Assembly: GCA_902363665.1 (NCBI GenBank)
Contig: CABJAW010000023.1
Location: 1-55,024, forward strand
DNA: 55,024 nt
From: Lachnospiraceae bacterium
GTDB lineage: Bacteria; Bacillota; Clostridia; Lachnospirales; Lachnospiraceae
Reading direction: 5' to 3'
Shown: positions 17,301-25,781 of the stretch, piece after piece
Numbering within the stretch: position 1 is the stretch's first letter
How the letters are laid out: the number at the start of each line of letters is the position of its first letter
The notes under the pieces: generated by a model
Seen by the model: only the letters and a program-made list of their open reading frames with translations
Database searches by the model: none
What the model was told of the DNA's origin: nothing
Program-made: the position numbers and the translations under genes

Positions 17301-18842
17301 CTATTTGATTCCCATAATCCGGTAAATTCGCTCCATGTCAAGGTGCTTTCTCAGCCCCTCTGCCAGAAGATCGTACTGCTGTTCCTTAAACGCTGCAAAA
17401 TCGACTGCGCTTCCAAGCTGATCTGCAACGCCTTTCTTTTTGGCCAGCGCCTGTACAACAGCCGTGACAATTTCTTCGCTGTCAAAAATACCGTGCACGT
17501 ATGTGCCGCAGACGTTTTTGCTCCAGGCACCTTCCTGCCAGCATTTTCCGGTAATTGTATCCTCGATCTCGGTAAACGGATGTGCATTTTCTCCGTAAGT
17601 TGTCCGCCCCATATGGATCTCATAGCCGACAAGGTGTTTTCCGGTCAGCGCCCGTGCCAGATAAGATTCCTCTCCTGCGCAGTCCCTTTGTGTTCCATTG
17701 GCGGTTCCAAGTACACAGCCTTCCACCCGGGTGCGTGCTTTTTCCGCTTCAAAAATCGTTTCTGTATCCAGAAGCCCCATTCCACGGACCGTACCGCCCT
17801 CTTCTACACCATCCGGGTCTGCGATCGACTTTCCAAGCATCTGGTAACCGCCGCATACACCAAAGATCGCAGTGCCTGCTTTCTGTGCCTTTAAGATCAG
17901 CGCTTCCAGACCGTTTTGACGCATCCACAGAAGATCACGCATCGTATTTTTGGTACCCGGAAGAATAATCAGATCCGGATGCCCCAGCTCACCCGGTTCT
18001 TTGACGTAACGCACGGTCACGCCCTCAATGCTCTCAAACACATTGAAATCGGTAAAATTCGAAATGCGCGGGACACGGATCACCGCAATATCAATCAGCC
18101 CAACCTGCTTCTCCCCATCCAGACGCTCACTTAAACTGTCCTCATCCTCCAGGCTGACCTGAAGATACGGAGCCACTCCTACAACCGGAATGCCGGTCAG
18201 GTCCTCCAGCATCGCAACACCAGGGTCAAGGATCGTCTTATCGCCACGGAATTTATTGATGATCAGTCCCTTGATCCGTGCTTTTTCTTCCGGCTCCAGA
18301 AGTTCGACTGTCCCGTAAAGCTGCGCAAATACGCCGCCGCGATCAATATCACCGACCAGAAGCACCGGAGCATCGACTAATTTTGCCATGCCCATGTTGA
18401 CAATGTCATCTTCTTTTAAATTGATCTCTGCCGGACTCCCGGCTCCCTCGATCACAATGATGTCATACTGCTGTGCCAGATGATCGTATGCCTTTTTCAC
18501 ATCTGGAAGCAGCGATTTCTTCATTTTAAAATAATCGCGGGCATTCATTGTACCGAGCACTTCACCATTTACGATTACCTGAGAGCCGATGTCATTCGTC
18601 GGCTTGAGCAGGATCGGATTCATCTCGACTGATGGCTCAATTCCTGCTGCCTCTGCCTGCATGACCTGTGCGCGGCCCATCTCCAGGCCTTCCTTCGTGA
18701 TAAAGGAATTTAAGGCCATGTTCTGCGATTTAAACGGTGCTGTCCGGTATCCGTCCTGATGAAAGATCCGGCACAGTCCAGCCGCAATCACGCTCTTTCC
18801 GGCGTTCGACATGGTTCCCTGAATCATGATTGCTTTTGCCAT
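17301..18842 (-). CDS. cobQ: Cobyric acid synthase
   Basis: CobQ/CbiP amidates the b, d, e and g side chains of adenosylcobyrinic diamide. The 513-aa protein starts with [20 protein letters not shown] (P-loop) and has the [11 protein letters not shown] motif near 38-48. The C-terminal amidotransferase domain has [12 protein letters not shown] (nucleophile Cys) and the late TYVHGIFD with the catalytic His. GAAAGGAGC precedes the ATG, and the start overlaps the end of cobD by 19 bases. Salmonella calls this gene cbiP. Confidence 0.96.
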   Translation of the reverse strand: MAKAIMIQGTMSNAGKSVIAAGLCRIFHQDGYRTAPFKSQNMALNSFITKEGLEMGRAQVMQAEAAGIEPSVEMNPILLKPTNDIGSQVIVNGEVLGTMNARDYFKMKKSLLPDVKKAYDHLAQQYDIIVIEGAGSPAEINLKEDDIVNMGMAKLVDAPVLLVGDIDRGGVFAQLYGTVELLEPEEKARIKGLIINKFRGDKTILDPGVAMLEDLTGIPVVGVAPYLQVSLEDEDSLSERLDGEKQVGLIDIAVIRVPRISNFTDFNVFESIEGVTVRYVKEPGELGHPDLIILPGTKNTMRDLLWMRQNGLEALILKAQKAGTAIFGVCGGYQMLGKSIADPDGVEEGGTVRGMGLLDTETIFEAEKARTRVEGCVLGTANGTQRDCAGEESYLARALTGKHLVGYEIHMGRTTYGENAHPFTEIEDTITGKCWQEGAWSKNVCGTYVHGIFDSEEIVTAVVQALAKKKGVADQLGSAVDFAAFKEQQYDLLAEGLRKHLDMERIYRIMGIK

Positions 18843-19969
18843 TCCGTTGCTCCTTTCTTTTTTTCCAAAAATGCCTCAAGCACCGCAAGAAGACCTTCAT
18901 TCTCTTTCTGGCTTCTGATGCAGATCCGGTAATATTGCCGGGCTTCTTCTGTTTTTCCGAACATCAATTCTTCCTGCCGGACACCGATGGCAGCTGTGCC
19001 CTTATTCGTTTCCAGCCCACGGAAATTGCTGCAGTCGCGAATCAGATATCCATGTGCTACCGCATATTCCACCAGCCCGGCCGGACCGGAAAAAAGAAGA
19101 TAATTCGTACACGACGGAAATACCGTATAGCCGCAGGCTCTCAGTTTTTCTGTCATCCAGCCGCGGTTGACCGCTGTCATTTCTGCGGTTCTGGCCGCAA
19201 ATTCCTTCTCTCCTGCAGCTGCCTTTGCTGCCATCTGTGCCGGAAGCGACACGTTCCACGGCTGCATGAGAAGCCGCATTTTTTCCATGAGCGCCGTATT
19301 CCTGCAGATTCCATAGCCAACGCGCAGTCCCGGCATTGCATACATTTTTGTGAATGACTTGATCACAAATACGGTTTCTTCCTCGAACAAGGCTGCCTCC
19401 GTTGTTTTTGCAGCATCCTCTTCCGTCAGAAAATCAAAAAAACTTTCATCTGCTACCAGCCAGATCTTATGATCCCTGCAGTGCGCACGGACAGCCGCAA
19501 GCACTTCTTCTGGAATCAGCCGTCCCGTCGGGTTGTTCGGATTGCCAAGGATCACCAGATCTGCATCTGCCGGGATCTGCGAGACAAATTCCGCTGTCAG
19601 TTCAAATCCGTCCTCCGCCCTCAGCCAGACATTTGTAATCTGGCAGTCCACAGCCTGAAGTGACTGCTCATATTCAAAAAAGCAGGGCTGCGCCAGCACC
19701 GCATGCTTCGGCCGAAGCGACTGCGCCAGCAAAAACATCAGCTCCGCCGCACCATTTCCACAGATCACCTGATCCGCACTCACATTCTCCCGCTTTGCCA
19801 GAATCTGCCGCAGTTCTTTGCTCCCCGGCTCCGGATAGTGGATCGATGCATCGATCGCATCAAGAGCCGCGCGCCGAACAGAATCCGGCATACCGAGAAA
19901 ATTGATATTGGCAGAAAAATCTGCCGCGTTTTTGTGTTCATAAATATTGCCGCCATGTTTATGCGTCAT
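18824..19969 (-). CDS. cobD: L-threonine-O-3-phosphate decarboxylase
   Basis: A PLP enzyme of aminotransferase class I fold that makes (R)-1-amino-2-propanol phosphate, the linker between ring and nucleotide loop. The 381-aa chain begins HGGNIYEH, typical of CobD, and carries NFSAN-like [10 protein letters not shown], the NPNNPTGR motif near 185, and the PLP lysine in [16 protein letters not shown] near residue 233. It overlaps cobQ. The threonine kinase that should supply its substrate (PduX type) is not seen in the window. Confidence 0.93.
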   Translation of the reverse strand: MTHKHGGNIYEHKNAADFSANINFLGMPDSVRRAALDAIDASIHYPEPGSKELRQILAKRENVSADQVICGNGAAELMFLLAQSLRPKHAVLAQPCFFEYEQSLQAVDCQITNVWLRAEDGFELTAEFVSQIPADADLVILGNPNNPTGRLIPEEVLAAVRAHCRDHKIWLVADESFFDFLTEEDAAKTTEAALFEEETVFVIKSFTKMYAMPGLRVGYGICRNTALMEKMRLLMQPWNVSLPAQMAAKAAAGEKEFAARTAEMTAVNRGWMTEKLRACGYTVFPSCTNYLLFSGPAGLVEYAVAHGYLIRDCSNFRGLETNKGTAAIGVRQEELMFGKTEEARQYYRICIRSQKENEGLLAVLEAFLEKKKGATEWQKQS

Positions 19970-20084
19970 ATTCTGTCGTCCTTTTCCATCTGAAACCGGT
20001 CATTTACAGGGATTCCTGTCTTCTCACCGGCTGTCATATTCTGTCTGATTTGTTACAAGCCACCGTCGATCTTATCACAGAATC

Positions 20085-20165
20085 TAAAGTTCGGCTATGA
20101 CTTAAAGTCCTCTGCTTCAATTGCGGGGAGCAATAAGCAGTGGCGGGGATTGCGAATCCCTCCTT
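20085..20165 (-). repeat. Mosaic repeat, copy E (inverted)
   Basis: CTCTGCTTCAATTGC...GCAATAAGCAGTGGCGGGG is the reverse complement of the CCACTGCTTATTGC...GCAATTGAAGCAG module found at 35150-35190 and 51455-51486, joined to a GGATTGCGAATCC core variant. It fills the cbiB-cobD gap. Confidence 0.7.
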
Positions 20166-20169
20166 GGGG

Positions 20170-21147
20170 TCAGATCACCCAGATCAGCACCGCCTTTACC
20201 ATTCCAAACACCAGCAGCGCCAGCGCGGCGGCCGTATACATCATCCGGTTGATCTTCGCAATGTCTGAAACCTCAATCGGGCGGATGTCATCCCCGATAA
20301 ACGGCTTTTTATGCAGTTCCCCGAAATACCAGGCATCCCCTGCCAGCTGCACATGAAGTGCACCGGCTGCGGCTGCCTCGGTCTGCGCTGAATTCGGGCT
20401 TGCATGTTTATAGCGGTCTCTGCGAAAGATCTTCCACGCCATCTTTCCGTCGCAGCCGCAAAGAGGTGCGGACAGGATCAGAAACAGTGCGGCAAGTCGC
20501 GCCGGGATAAAATTCGCGATATCATCCAGATGCGCCGGAAACCAGCCAAAATTCATGTATTTTTCATTCTTGTAGCCGAGCATGGAATCCATCGTATTGA
20601 TGCTCTTGTAAAAGAATCCACCGGCTCCGCCTGCAAGAATCAAAAAGAGTAACGGAGCCGCCACACCGTCCGCATAATTTTCCGCCACGGTCTCGACTGC
20701 CGCTTTGATCACGCCGGTCTTTGTCAGATTCTGAGTATCCCTTCCGACAATTCTGCTGACTGCTTTTCTCCCGGCCTCCAGACCTTCTGTCTCAAGCGCA
20801 TGTCCAACGTTCATGCTCTCCTTCTTTAAGGTCTTTGCTGCCAGTACAAAGTAGCAGAGCACTGCGTCCGCCAAAACGCCCAGCCAGAAATTTGCCGTAT
20901 ACGCTGCATAAAGGATCACTGCAGGTATTGTCGTCGAAATGGTGACGACAAGTATTGCACAAAGCACACCTGCCGCACGCTCCCCTGTTTTTGTTTTCGG
21001 GAACAGTTTTCTTGTCACCTTCTCCACGAAGGCGATCAGATATCCGACCAGGCAGATCGGATGCCAGGCCGTCTGCGGGTCACCGAGCAGTAAATCGAGC
21101 GCCGCTCCAATTACAACGGCTATTAAAGATCCCATTGCATAACTCAT
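20170..21147 (-). CDS. cbiB: Adenosylcobinamide-phosphate synthase
   Basis: CbiB joins adenosylcobyric acid to aminopropanol phosphate at the membrane. The 325-aa protein has several membrane segments (near 5-20, 55-100, 150-175, 200-225 and the C-terminus). Family motifs include LLGDPQTAWHPI near the N-terminus, ENYADGVAAPLLF in the middle and SPNSAQTEAAAAGAL towards the end. The ATG overlaps the precorrin-2 dehydrogenase stop by four bases, so the two are translationally coupled although they act at opposite ends of the pathway. Confidence 0.95.
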   Translation of the reverse strand: MSYAMGSLIAVVIGAALDLLLGDPQTAWHPICLVGYLIAFVEKVTRKLFPKTKTGERAAGVLCAILVVTISTTIPAVILYAAYTANFWLGVLADAVLCYFVLAAKTLKKESMNVGHALETEGLEAGRKAVSRIVGRDTQNLTKTGVIKAAVETVAENYADGVAAPLLFLILAGGAGGFFYKSINTMDSMLGYKNEKYMNFGWFPAHLDDIANFIPARLAALFLILSAPLCGCDGKMAWKIFRRDRYKHASPNSAQTEAAAAGALHVQLAGDAWYFGELHKKPFIGDDIRPIEVSDIAKINRMMYTAAALALLVFGMVKAVLIWVI

Positions 21148-21590
21148 TTTCCCAAATACTCCTCCAATTCCATGCGCGTCCGCTTCACCAGACCATGATC
21201 CGTTCCGGATGCTGTCAGTCCGATCACAAGCCCGTCCTTTGTCACAATCGACGGAAAATAGAAATCACAGAGTTCCTTCTCACTGCAGCTGTTTGCCGGA
21301 ATCTTTCGCTCTTTCGCCGCTGTCACGATCTTTCGGTTCAACTCCCGGTCGTCAGTTGCCGCCAATACCAGATCCGCCGTATCAAGAAGTTTCTCCGTGT
21401 AACGTTCTTCCAGCAGGCGAATCGGATATTTTTCGGAAAGTTCCCGGATCTCCGGCCTCATCTGTGGTGCGCAAACGGTAATCGTTCCCGCAAAACCGCA
21501 TAAAGTGCGGATCCGCCGCGCTGCGATTGTCCCGGCGCCCACCACCAGAATGTTTTTTTGTGATAAATCAATAAATAGAGGAAAATACAT
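21144..21590 (-). CDS. Precorrin-2 dehydrogenase (SirC/Met8-like, NAD-binding domain)
   Basis: This enzyme oxidises precorrin-2 to sirohydrochlorin with NAD. The 148-aa protein is the short form: an N-terminal Rossmann fold (LVVGAGTIAARRI near residues 15-27), then the DLVLAATDDRELN and ANSCSEKELCDFYFPS motifs of the CysG N-terminal/Met8 family. The C-terminal dimerisation/chelatase region is much reduced, which fits with a separate chelatase, CbiK, in the operon. It provides the link from the hemC-cobA-hemD product to CbiK. It overlaps cbiB by four bases. Confidence 0.88.
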   Translation of the reverse strand: MYFPLFIDLSQKNILVVGAGTIAARRIRTLCGFAGTITVCAPQMRPEIRELSEKYPIRLLEERYTEKLLDTADLVLAATDDRELNRKIVTAAKERKIPANSCSEKELCDFYFPSIVTKDGLVIGLTASGTDHGLVKRTRMELEEYLGK

Positions 21591-21678
21591 TCATTCTCTC
21601 CCTGTTTCTTTTTTCTGATACAACTTATATAAGCATGAGCAGCCTGCCGCCCATACAACTATTGGCAAAATACCACAA

Positions 21679-22401
21679 TTATTTTGCCATCCGCTTCTCG
21701 CTCCACGCCACGAACTCCGTCAGGTCTGCAGCTTCCAGAACCGTCCGATAGTTCTTCACCGAAATTGCTTCCGGGCATTCCGCGCCATGCGCTCCGTAAA
21801 GCAGTACGTGCATGCCTGCCGCGAGTGACCCCTTTGCATCTCCCTGCGGATGGTCACCGACAAAAAGGCATTCCTCCGGCGCACAGCCGCTCTTCTGAAT
21901 ACACAGATCGAAGAACCGGCGATCCGGCTTCTCCGCTCCCGCCTCCTCGCTTGTCACGATCCAGTCCGGATAAGCAGAAAGACCAAGCCGCTCCAGCTTG
22001 CGGTACTGAATATAGGCAGTCATATTGGTACCAATACCAATTCGAACGCCGCTTTCCTTCAGCTTCTGCATCCAGCTGCGGATATAGGGGTACGGAACCA
22101 CACCGGTCAGAAACGCATCCCAGTACGCATGGTACATCTGCAGCGCATGCGGAAACAGCGGTTTTTGCAGGTCTTCCAGCATCAGCTGAAACCGGATCAG
22201 GCGATTGTGGACCGCTGCAGTCCGGCTTCCGATCTGCTCTTCTTCTTTTCGATATGCCGCACCATAGACCTGCCGGAACTCTTCCGGAGCCGTCTGAAAA
22301 CGTCTCCTGCAGTACTGCGCCAGCGCCTTCATTCCGGTCTCATGGCAGCTGTTGTAATCATACAGCGTACCGTCCACATCAAAGATAACCGTCTTTATCA
22401 T
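21679..22401 (-). CDS. HAD-family hydrolase in the cobalamin operon
   Basis: A 240-aa HAD phosphatase-like protein. Motif I is FDVDGTLYDY (nucleophile Asp about residue 7), motif II IGIGTNMT, motif III AEKPDRRFF and motif IV FVGDHPQGDAKG, with a helical C1-type cap after motif I. All catalytic residues are present. I chose ATG 22401, which overlaps the stop of the cobU-like gene by four bases; the frame to 22443 lies inside that gene. The substrate is unknown. Position suggests a phosphatase or phosphate-transfer role in nucleotide-loop assembly, but a CobC-like phosphatase already exists fused to CbiD. Confidence 0.85.
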   Translation of the reverse strand: MIKTVIFDVDGTLYDYNSCHETGMKALAQYCRRRFQTAPEEFRQVYGAAYRKEEEQIGSRTAAVHNRLIRFQLMLEDLQKPLFPHALQMYHAYWDAFLTGVVPYPYIRSWMQKLKESGVRIGIGTNMTAYIQYRKLERLGLSAYPDWIVTSEEAGAEKPDRRFFDLCIQKSGCAPEECLFVGDHPQGDAKGSLAAGMHVLLYGAHGAECPEAISVKNYRTVLEAADLTEFVAWSEKRMAK

Positions 22402-22826
22402 ATCGTCTCCTTCGCATTCTTGATCACCATGCCAAGCCCGCACGCCACACGCACGACTTCTTCGGAACGTTTTGCAAGTGCGCTGCAGATCCGCCCGGTC
22501 ATTTCCCGGTACTCCCGGTCAAACTGATCCATCGGAACGATGCCGTACCCCAGTTCATTTGTAACGATGACAATCTCCGGATTCTTTTCATACAGCCATG
22601 CGGCAAATGCCTCTGCCTGACTGGCAGCACCCGTGATCCAGGACTGATCTTTTTTAGAATCCTGAATCATGTTCCGAATCAGTTCATGGAAATGATAGAC
22701 GCCCTTGCACGTCCCAAGTGCCTCTCTTTCACATACAGCGCCATCGATCCAGCCATCTGTGATCTGATAACGCTCTTTTGCATACGCCAGCTTTCCCTGA
22801 AACGTACCGCCGATTACCATTTTCAT
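22398..22826 (-). CDS. Degenerate CobU-like protein
   Basis: This 142-aa protein resembles CobU (adenosylcobinamide kinase / cobinamide-phosphate guanylyltransferase). The C-terminal half is close to the family, with VTNELGYGIVP (88-98), DREYREMTGR and a final VIK. The N-terminal half is eroded. The P-loop is GGTFQGKL, lacking the usual Ser after Lys, and the RxxxHxxxR segment with the guanylylated His is absent. A full cobU lies two genes upstream. I used ATG 22826, which has AGAAGGAGA eight bases ahead. It could be inactive, a kinase only, or a partner subunit for the other CobU. It is coupled to the HAD gene by ATGA overlap. Confidence 0.75.
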   Translation of the reverse strand: MKMVIGGTFQGKLAYAKERYQITDGWIDGAVCEREALGTCKGVYHFHELIRNMIQDSKKDQSWITGAASQAEAFAAWLYEKNPEIVIVTNELGYGIVPMDQFDREYREMTGRICSALAKRSEEVVRVACGLGMVIKNAKETI

Positions 22827-22909
22827 TTCGCCTGTCTCCTTCTGTCTCACTTATCATACAGAACAGTCATCCGCTGTTTCCTGCACCCTGCAGGCACCTG
22901 GAAAACAAA

Positions 22910-23067
22910 CTTCATTTGTAACTGTTCAGAGCCAAGCAAAATTTCATAAAACAGGCGGAAAATGCTTGCATTTTTAAGCCTGTTTTTGAAATTTTATTTG
23001 GCGGATACGCCACACCGACGAAATGCGTAGCATTTTGGAGGTTGGCTCTGAACAGTTACCTTCATTT
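22910..23067. mobile_element. 142-bp MITE-like element with target-site duplication
   Basis: GTAACTGTTCAGAGCCAA (22918-22935) and its exact reverse complement (23042-23059) bound a 142-base non-coding element. It is flanked by an 8-base direct repeat, CTTCATTT, at 22910-22917 and 23060-23067. Inside are further hairpins (AAAATTTCA/TGAAATTTT arms, TGGCGGATACGCCA). Perfect inverted ends plus target duplication mean recent transposition by a trans-acting transposase. The 8-base duplication and GTAA ends agree with IS66-type mobilisation. It sits inside the cobalamin operon between cobS and the cobU-like gene. Confidence 0.88.
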
Positions 23068-23069
23068 CG

Positions 23070-23095
23070 AGTATTCGCAATCTGCTTTCCTCGCT
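23070..23095 (+). repeat. Half palindrome core beside the MITE
   Basis: AGTATTCGCAATCTGCTTTCCTCGC resembles the loop and right arm of the interspersed core. The left arm is missing. Confidence 0.4.
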
Positions 23096-23099
23096 TTAC

Positions 23100-23873
23100 T
23101 TATATTTTCATTCGGATCAGCTGCACTGCGACCATACATGCCGGCATAATCAGTTCACACATCGAGAGAAACCAGCCCGCCAGATCTCCGTTGATCCCGC
23201 CGAAATTTTTTATCGCCATATAGTGATAATATGCAAAGGTGAGCAGTGCGCCGACCGTTCCTGCAATCCCGTACCACGGATTGATCCAGATCATCAGTGC
23301 AAATGCGATTACAAGATAGCAGATCAGGGTGATCTGAATGCGTTTTGTCTCTGCCTTTTTAGAAAAATCAGCGACAGTCCCTTCTTTTTTCATCTTTGGG
23401 AACGTCACAACCGCAAAACCGCTGAGTGATCTCGATACAACAAACGTAAACGCGTACACCGGAAGAATCAAAATATCAATGCTGTGTGCCACTCCATATA
23501 ATAAGAAGAAATATACCACACATGTGATGATTGCAAATGCGCCCGCATGGGAATCCTTCAGGATCTCAATCCGCCGCTCCAGCGGTCTCCAGGAGCTGAG
23601 TGCATCCGCCGTGTCCAGCATCCCGTCCAGATGGATTCCTCCGGTCACAAAGACCGGAATCATCATCAGAACAATCGCTGCCAGCGCAGCATCCACCGAA
23701 AGCCAGGATGCCAGATGATACCAGCCAAAACACAGCGCACCGATCACCGCACCGATCCACGGGAAAAAGCACATGACGTATTTCATATTTTCTTCCGTCC
23801 AGTCACAGCGCATCATCGGAATCCGTGAATACATGGAAAATGCGATGCCGAAGCTGTTTGCCAGTCGTTTCAT
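23100..23873 (-). CDS. cobS: Adenosylcobinamide-GDP ribazoletransferase (cobalamin synthase)
   Basis: CobS joins adenosylcobinamide-GDP to alpha-ribazole (phosphate) at the membrane, the last assembly step. The 257-aa protein has five or six membrane segments and the family motifs FSMYSRIPM near the N-terminus and GGIHLDGMLDTADALSS near 75-91, which carries the acidic active-site residues. GGAGG precedes the ATG. The gene is followed by a non-coding stretch of 273 bases that holds the MITE and a core repeat, so the operon is interrupted there physically but not by a recognisable terminator. Confidence 0.95.
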   Translation of the reverse strand: MKRLANSFGIAFSMYSRIPMMRCDWTEENMKYVMCFFPWIGAVIGALCFGWYHLASWLSVDAALAAIVLMMIPVFVTGGIHLDGMLDTADALSSWRPLERRIEILKDSHAGAFAIITCVVYFFLLYGVAHSIDILILPVYAFTFVVSRSLSGFAVVTFPKMKKEGTVADFSKKAETKRIQITLICYLVIAFALMIWINPWYGIAGTVGALLTFAYYHYMAIKNFGGINGDLAGWFLSMCELIMPACMVAVQLIRMKI

Positions 23874-23988
23874 TTTATGTCCTCCATATCAAAATCAAAG
23901 CAAATATTCATAACCCTCTCTTATTGTCATTCGCAGGAATCTTCCGCCCCACTGTTGCCTGCTCCACAGGGAATCTCCTGATCTGATC

Positions 23989-24501
23989 TCAGGCAAGGGC
24001 AACCGGAATCCCATACACCACCTCTGTCACGCGCTCCGCGTGCGCCGCCAGCTGCTGATTTATTTCGCCCAGATAGTGAAGGTACTGCATTGTGGAATCA
24101 TCATACGTAATTCCATCTGAAAACACCTCGTTTGTCACAACAATCAGGGGATCCGCCTGTCGTTTCAGATTCAGGATCCCGCGCACGACTGAACGGACCG
24201 TATCCTCTCCGGCTCCGGATGGATCATACATCTCATTCGCAGTCAGGTTCGACACGCATTCCAGAAGCACGGCACTTCCCTGCGGGATCGTCACGGCTTC
24301 CAGACCGGTATAGCATTCAAGCGTCTCAAACTGTTTTTCTTTTCGCATCTCCCGGTGGCGTTTTACGCGCATCTTGCCCTCTTCTCCATACGGCATCATC
24401 GTCGCCACATAGATCCGTTTTTTTTCTCCTGCTTCCATCACCTGCTGCTCGGCATAGGCGGATTTGCCGCTGCCGCTGCCGCCGGTGATGAGATGCATCA
24501 T
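23989..24501 (-). CDS. cobU: Adenosylcobinamide kinase / adenosylcobinamide-phosphate guanylyltransferase
   Basis: CobU phosphorylates adenosylcobinamide and then attaches GMP. The 170-aa protein has an intact P-loop (GGSGSGKS, residues 7-14) and the RVKRHREMR segment with the guanylylated His near residue 49. In the C-terminal half the usual GIVP is replaced by VFSDGITYD, a variant I associate with clostridial CobU. The start ATG overlaps the hemL stop. No clear ribosome site is visible, so translation is probably coupled to hemL. Confidence 0.92.
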   Translation of the reverse strand: MMHLITGGSGSGKSAYAEQQVMEAGEKKRIYVATMMPYGEEGKMRVKRHREMRKEKQFETLECYTGLEAVTIPQGSAVLLECVSNLTANEMYDPSGAGEDTVRSVVRGILNLKRQADPLIVVTNEVFSDGITYDDSTMQYLHYLGEINQQLAAHAERVTEVVYGIPVALA

Positions 24502-25781
24502 GCCAGAGCGCCGAAATACGCCCCGGCTGCTTCTGCCATTTTTCCAAGTTCTTCTTCGGTATGTGCCGCAGAAAGGAACATCGCCTCAAACTGTGACGGT
24601 GCGATATAGTAACCCTTTTCAAAGATATAGCGGAACCACTGTGCAAATGCCTTCGTATCGGATGTCTTTGCAGACGCGTAATCAACAACCGGATCCTTCG
24701 TGAAATACAGACAGCCGAGAGAAGCGATGTGATTTACGTGATATCCCTGCGGTGACTTCGATGCTGCCGCATCAAGCCCTGTATAGAAACGGTCTGCCTT
24801 TGCATTCAGCTCAATATAAATTTCCGGATGCTCTTTTAGGATGCGAAGCTGTGTCAGCCCTGCCTGCATGGCAACCGGATTGCCGCTTAAGGTACCTGCC
24901 TGGTACACCGGACCTGCCGGAGCTACCATGGACATGATCTCTTTTCTTCCGCCGTACGCACCGACCGGCATGCCGGCTCCGATGATTTTTCCGTACGTTA
25001 CAAGATCCGCATCCACACCGAAATAGCCCTGTGCGCCTTCATAACCAAGCCGGAAGCCTGTAATGACCTCATCAAAGATCAGCAGCGCACCGTATTTCGT
25101 ACACAGGCGGCGCAGTCCTTCGAGAAATCCTTTCTTCGGCGGAACAACTCCCATATTTGCCGCTACCGGCTCCACGATGACGGCTGCGATCTCCTGCGGG
25201 AACTGTTCAAATAAAGTTTCCACGGAACTCAGGTCATTGTAAACGGCTGACAGTGTATCTTTCGTACAGCCCGCCGGTACACCCGCACTGTCCGGTACAC
25301 CCGCCGTCATCACACCAGATCCGGCCTGTACGAGCAGCGCATCCGAATGTCCGTGATAGCAGCCCATGAATTTTACAATCTTATCTCTTCCGGTAAAGCC
25401 GCGCGCCGTGCGGATCGCGCTCATCACAGCCTCGGTTCCGGAATTGACCATGCGCACCATGCCGATGTTGCGCACGGTGGAGCAGATCAGCTCTGCGATC
25501 TCCACCTCTGCTTCGGTCGCTGCGCCGTAGCTCAGACCCTTCTCGCAGGCGCGGATCACCGCCTCACGGATCTCCGGATGATTGTGGCCAAGGATCATCG
25601 GTCCCCAGGAACCGACGAGATCCAGATAACGTTTTCCATCTGCATCTGTCATATAACCGCCATCCGCAGATGCGATAAACCGCGGGTTTTCACCGACTGA
25701 ACCAAAAGCACGCACCGGACTGTTTACGCCGCCCGGAATCACTTCACATGCACGTTTAAACAATTCTTCTGATCTGCTCAT
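24498..25781 (-). CDS. hemL: Glutamate-1-semialdehyde 2,1-aminomutase
   Basis: HemL converts glutamate-1-semialdehyde to 5-aminolevulinate in the C5 route. The 427-aa PLP enzyme contains VNSGTEAVMSAIR near 115-127, FDEVITGFR near 240 and the PLP-lysine segment VTYGKIIGAGMPVGAYGG near 262-280. All are typical of the family. It starts one base inside the hemB stop (TAATG) and ends overlapping cobU. Its place between hemB and cobU shows ALA synthesis is tied to cobalamin production. Confidence 0.96.
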   Translation of the reverse strand: MSRSEELFKRACEVIPGGVNSPVRAFGSVGENPRFIASADGGYMTDADGKRYLDLVGSWGPMILGHNHPEIREAVIRACEKGLSYGAATEAEVEIAELICSTVRNIGMVRMVNSGTEAVMSAIRTARGFTGRDKIVKFMGCYHGHSDALLVQAGSGVMTAGVPDSAGVPAGCTKDTLSAVYNDLSSVETLFEQFPQEIAAVIVEPVAANMGVVPPKKGFLEGLRRLCTKYGALLIFDEVITGFRLGYEGAQGYFGVDADLVTYGKIIGAGMPVGAYGGRKEIMSMVAPAGPVYQAGTLSGNPVAMQAGLTQLRILKEHPEIYIELNAKADRFYTGLDAAASKSPQGYHVNHIASLGCLYFTKDPVVDYASAKTSDTKAFAQWFRYIFEKGYYIAPSQFEAMFLSAAHTEEELGKMAEAAGAYFGALA

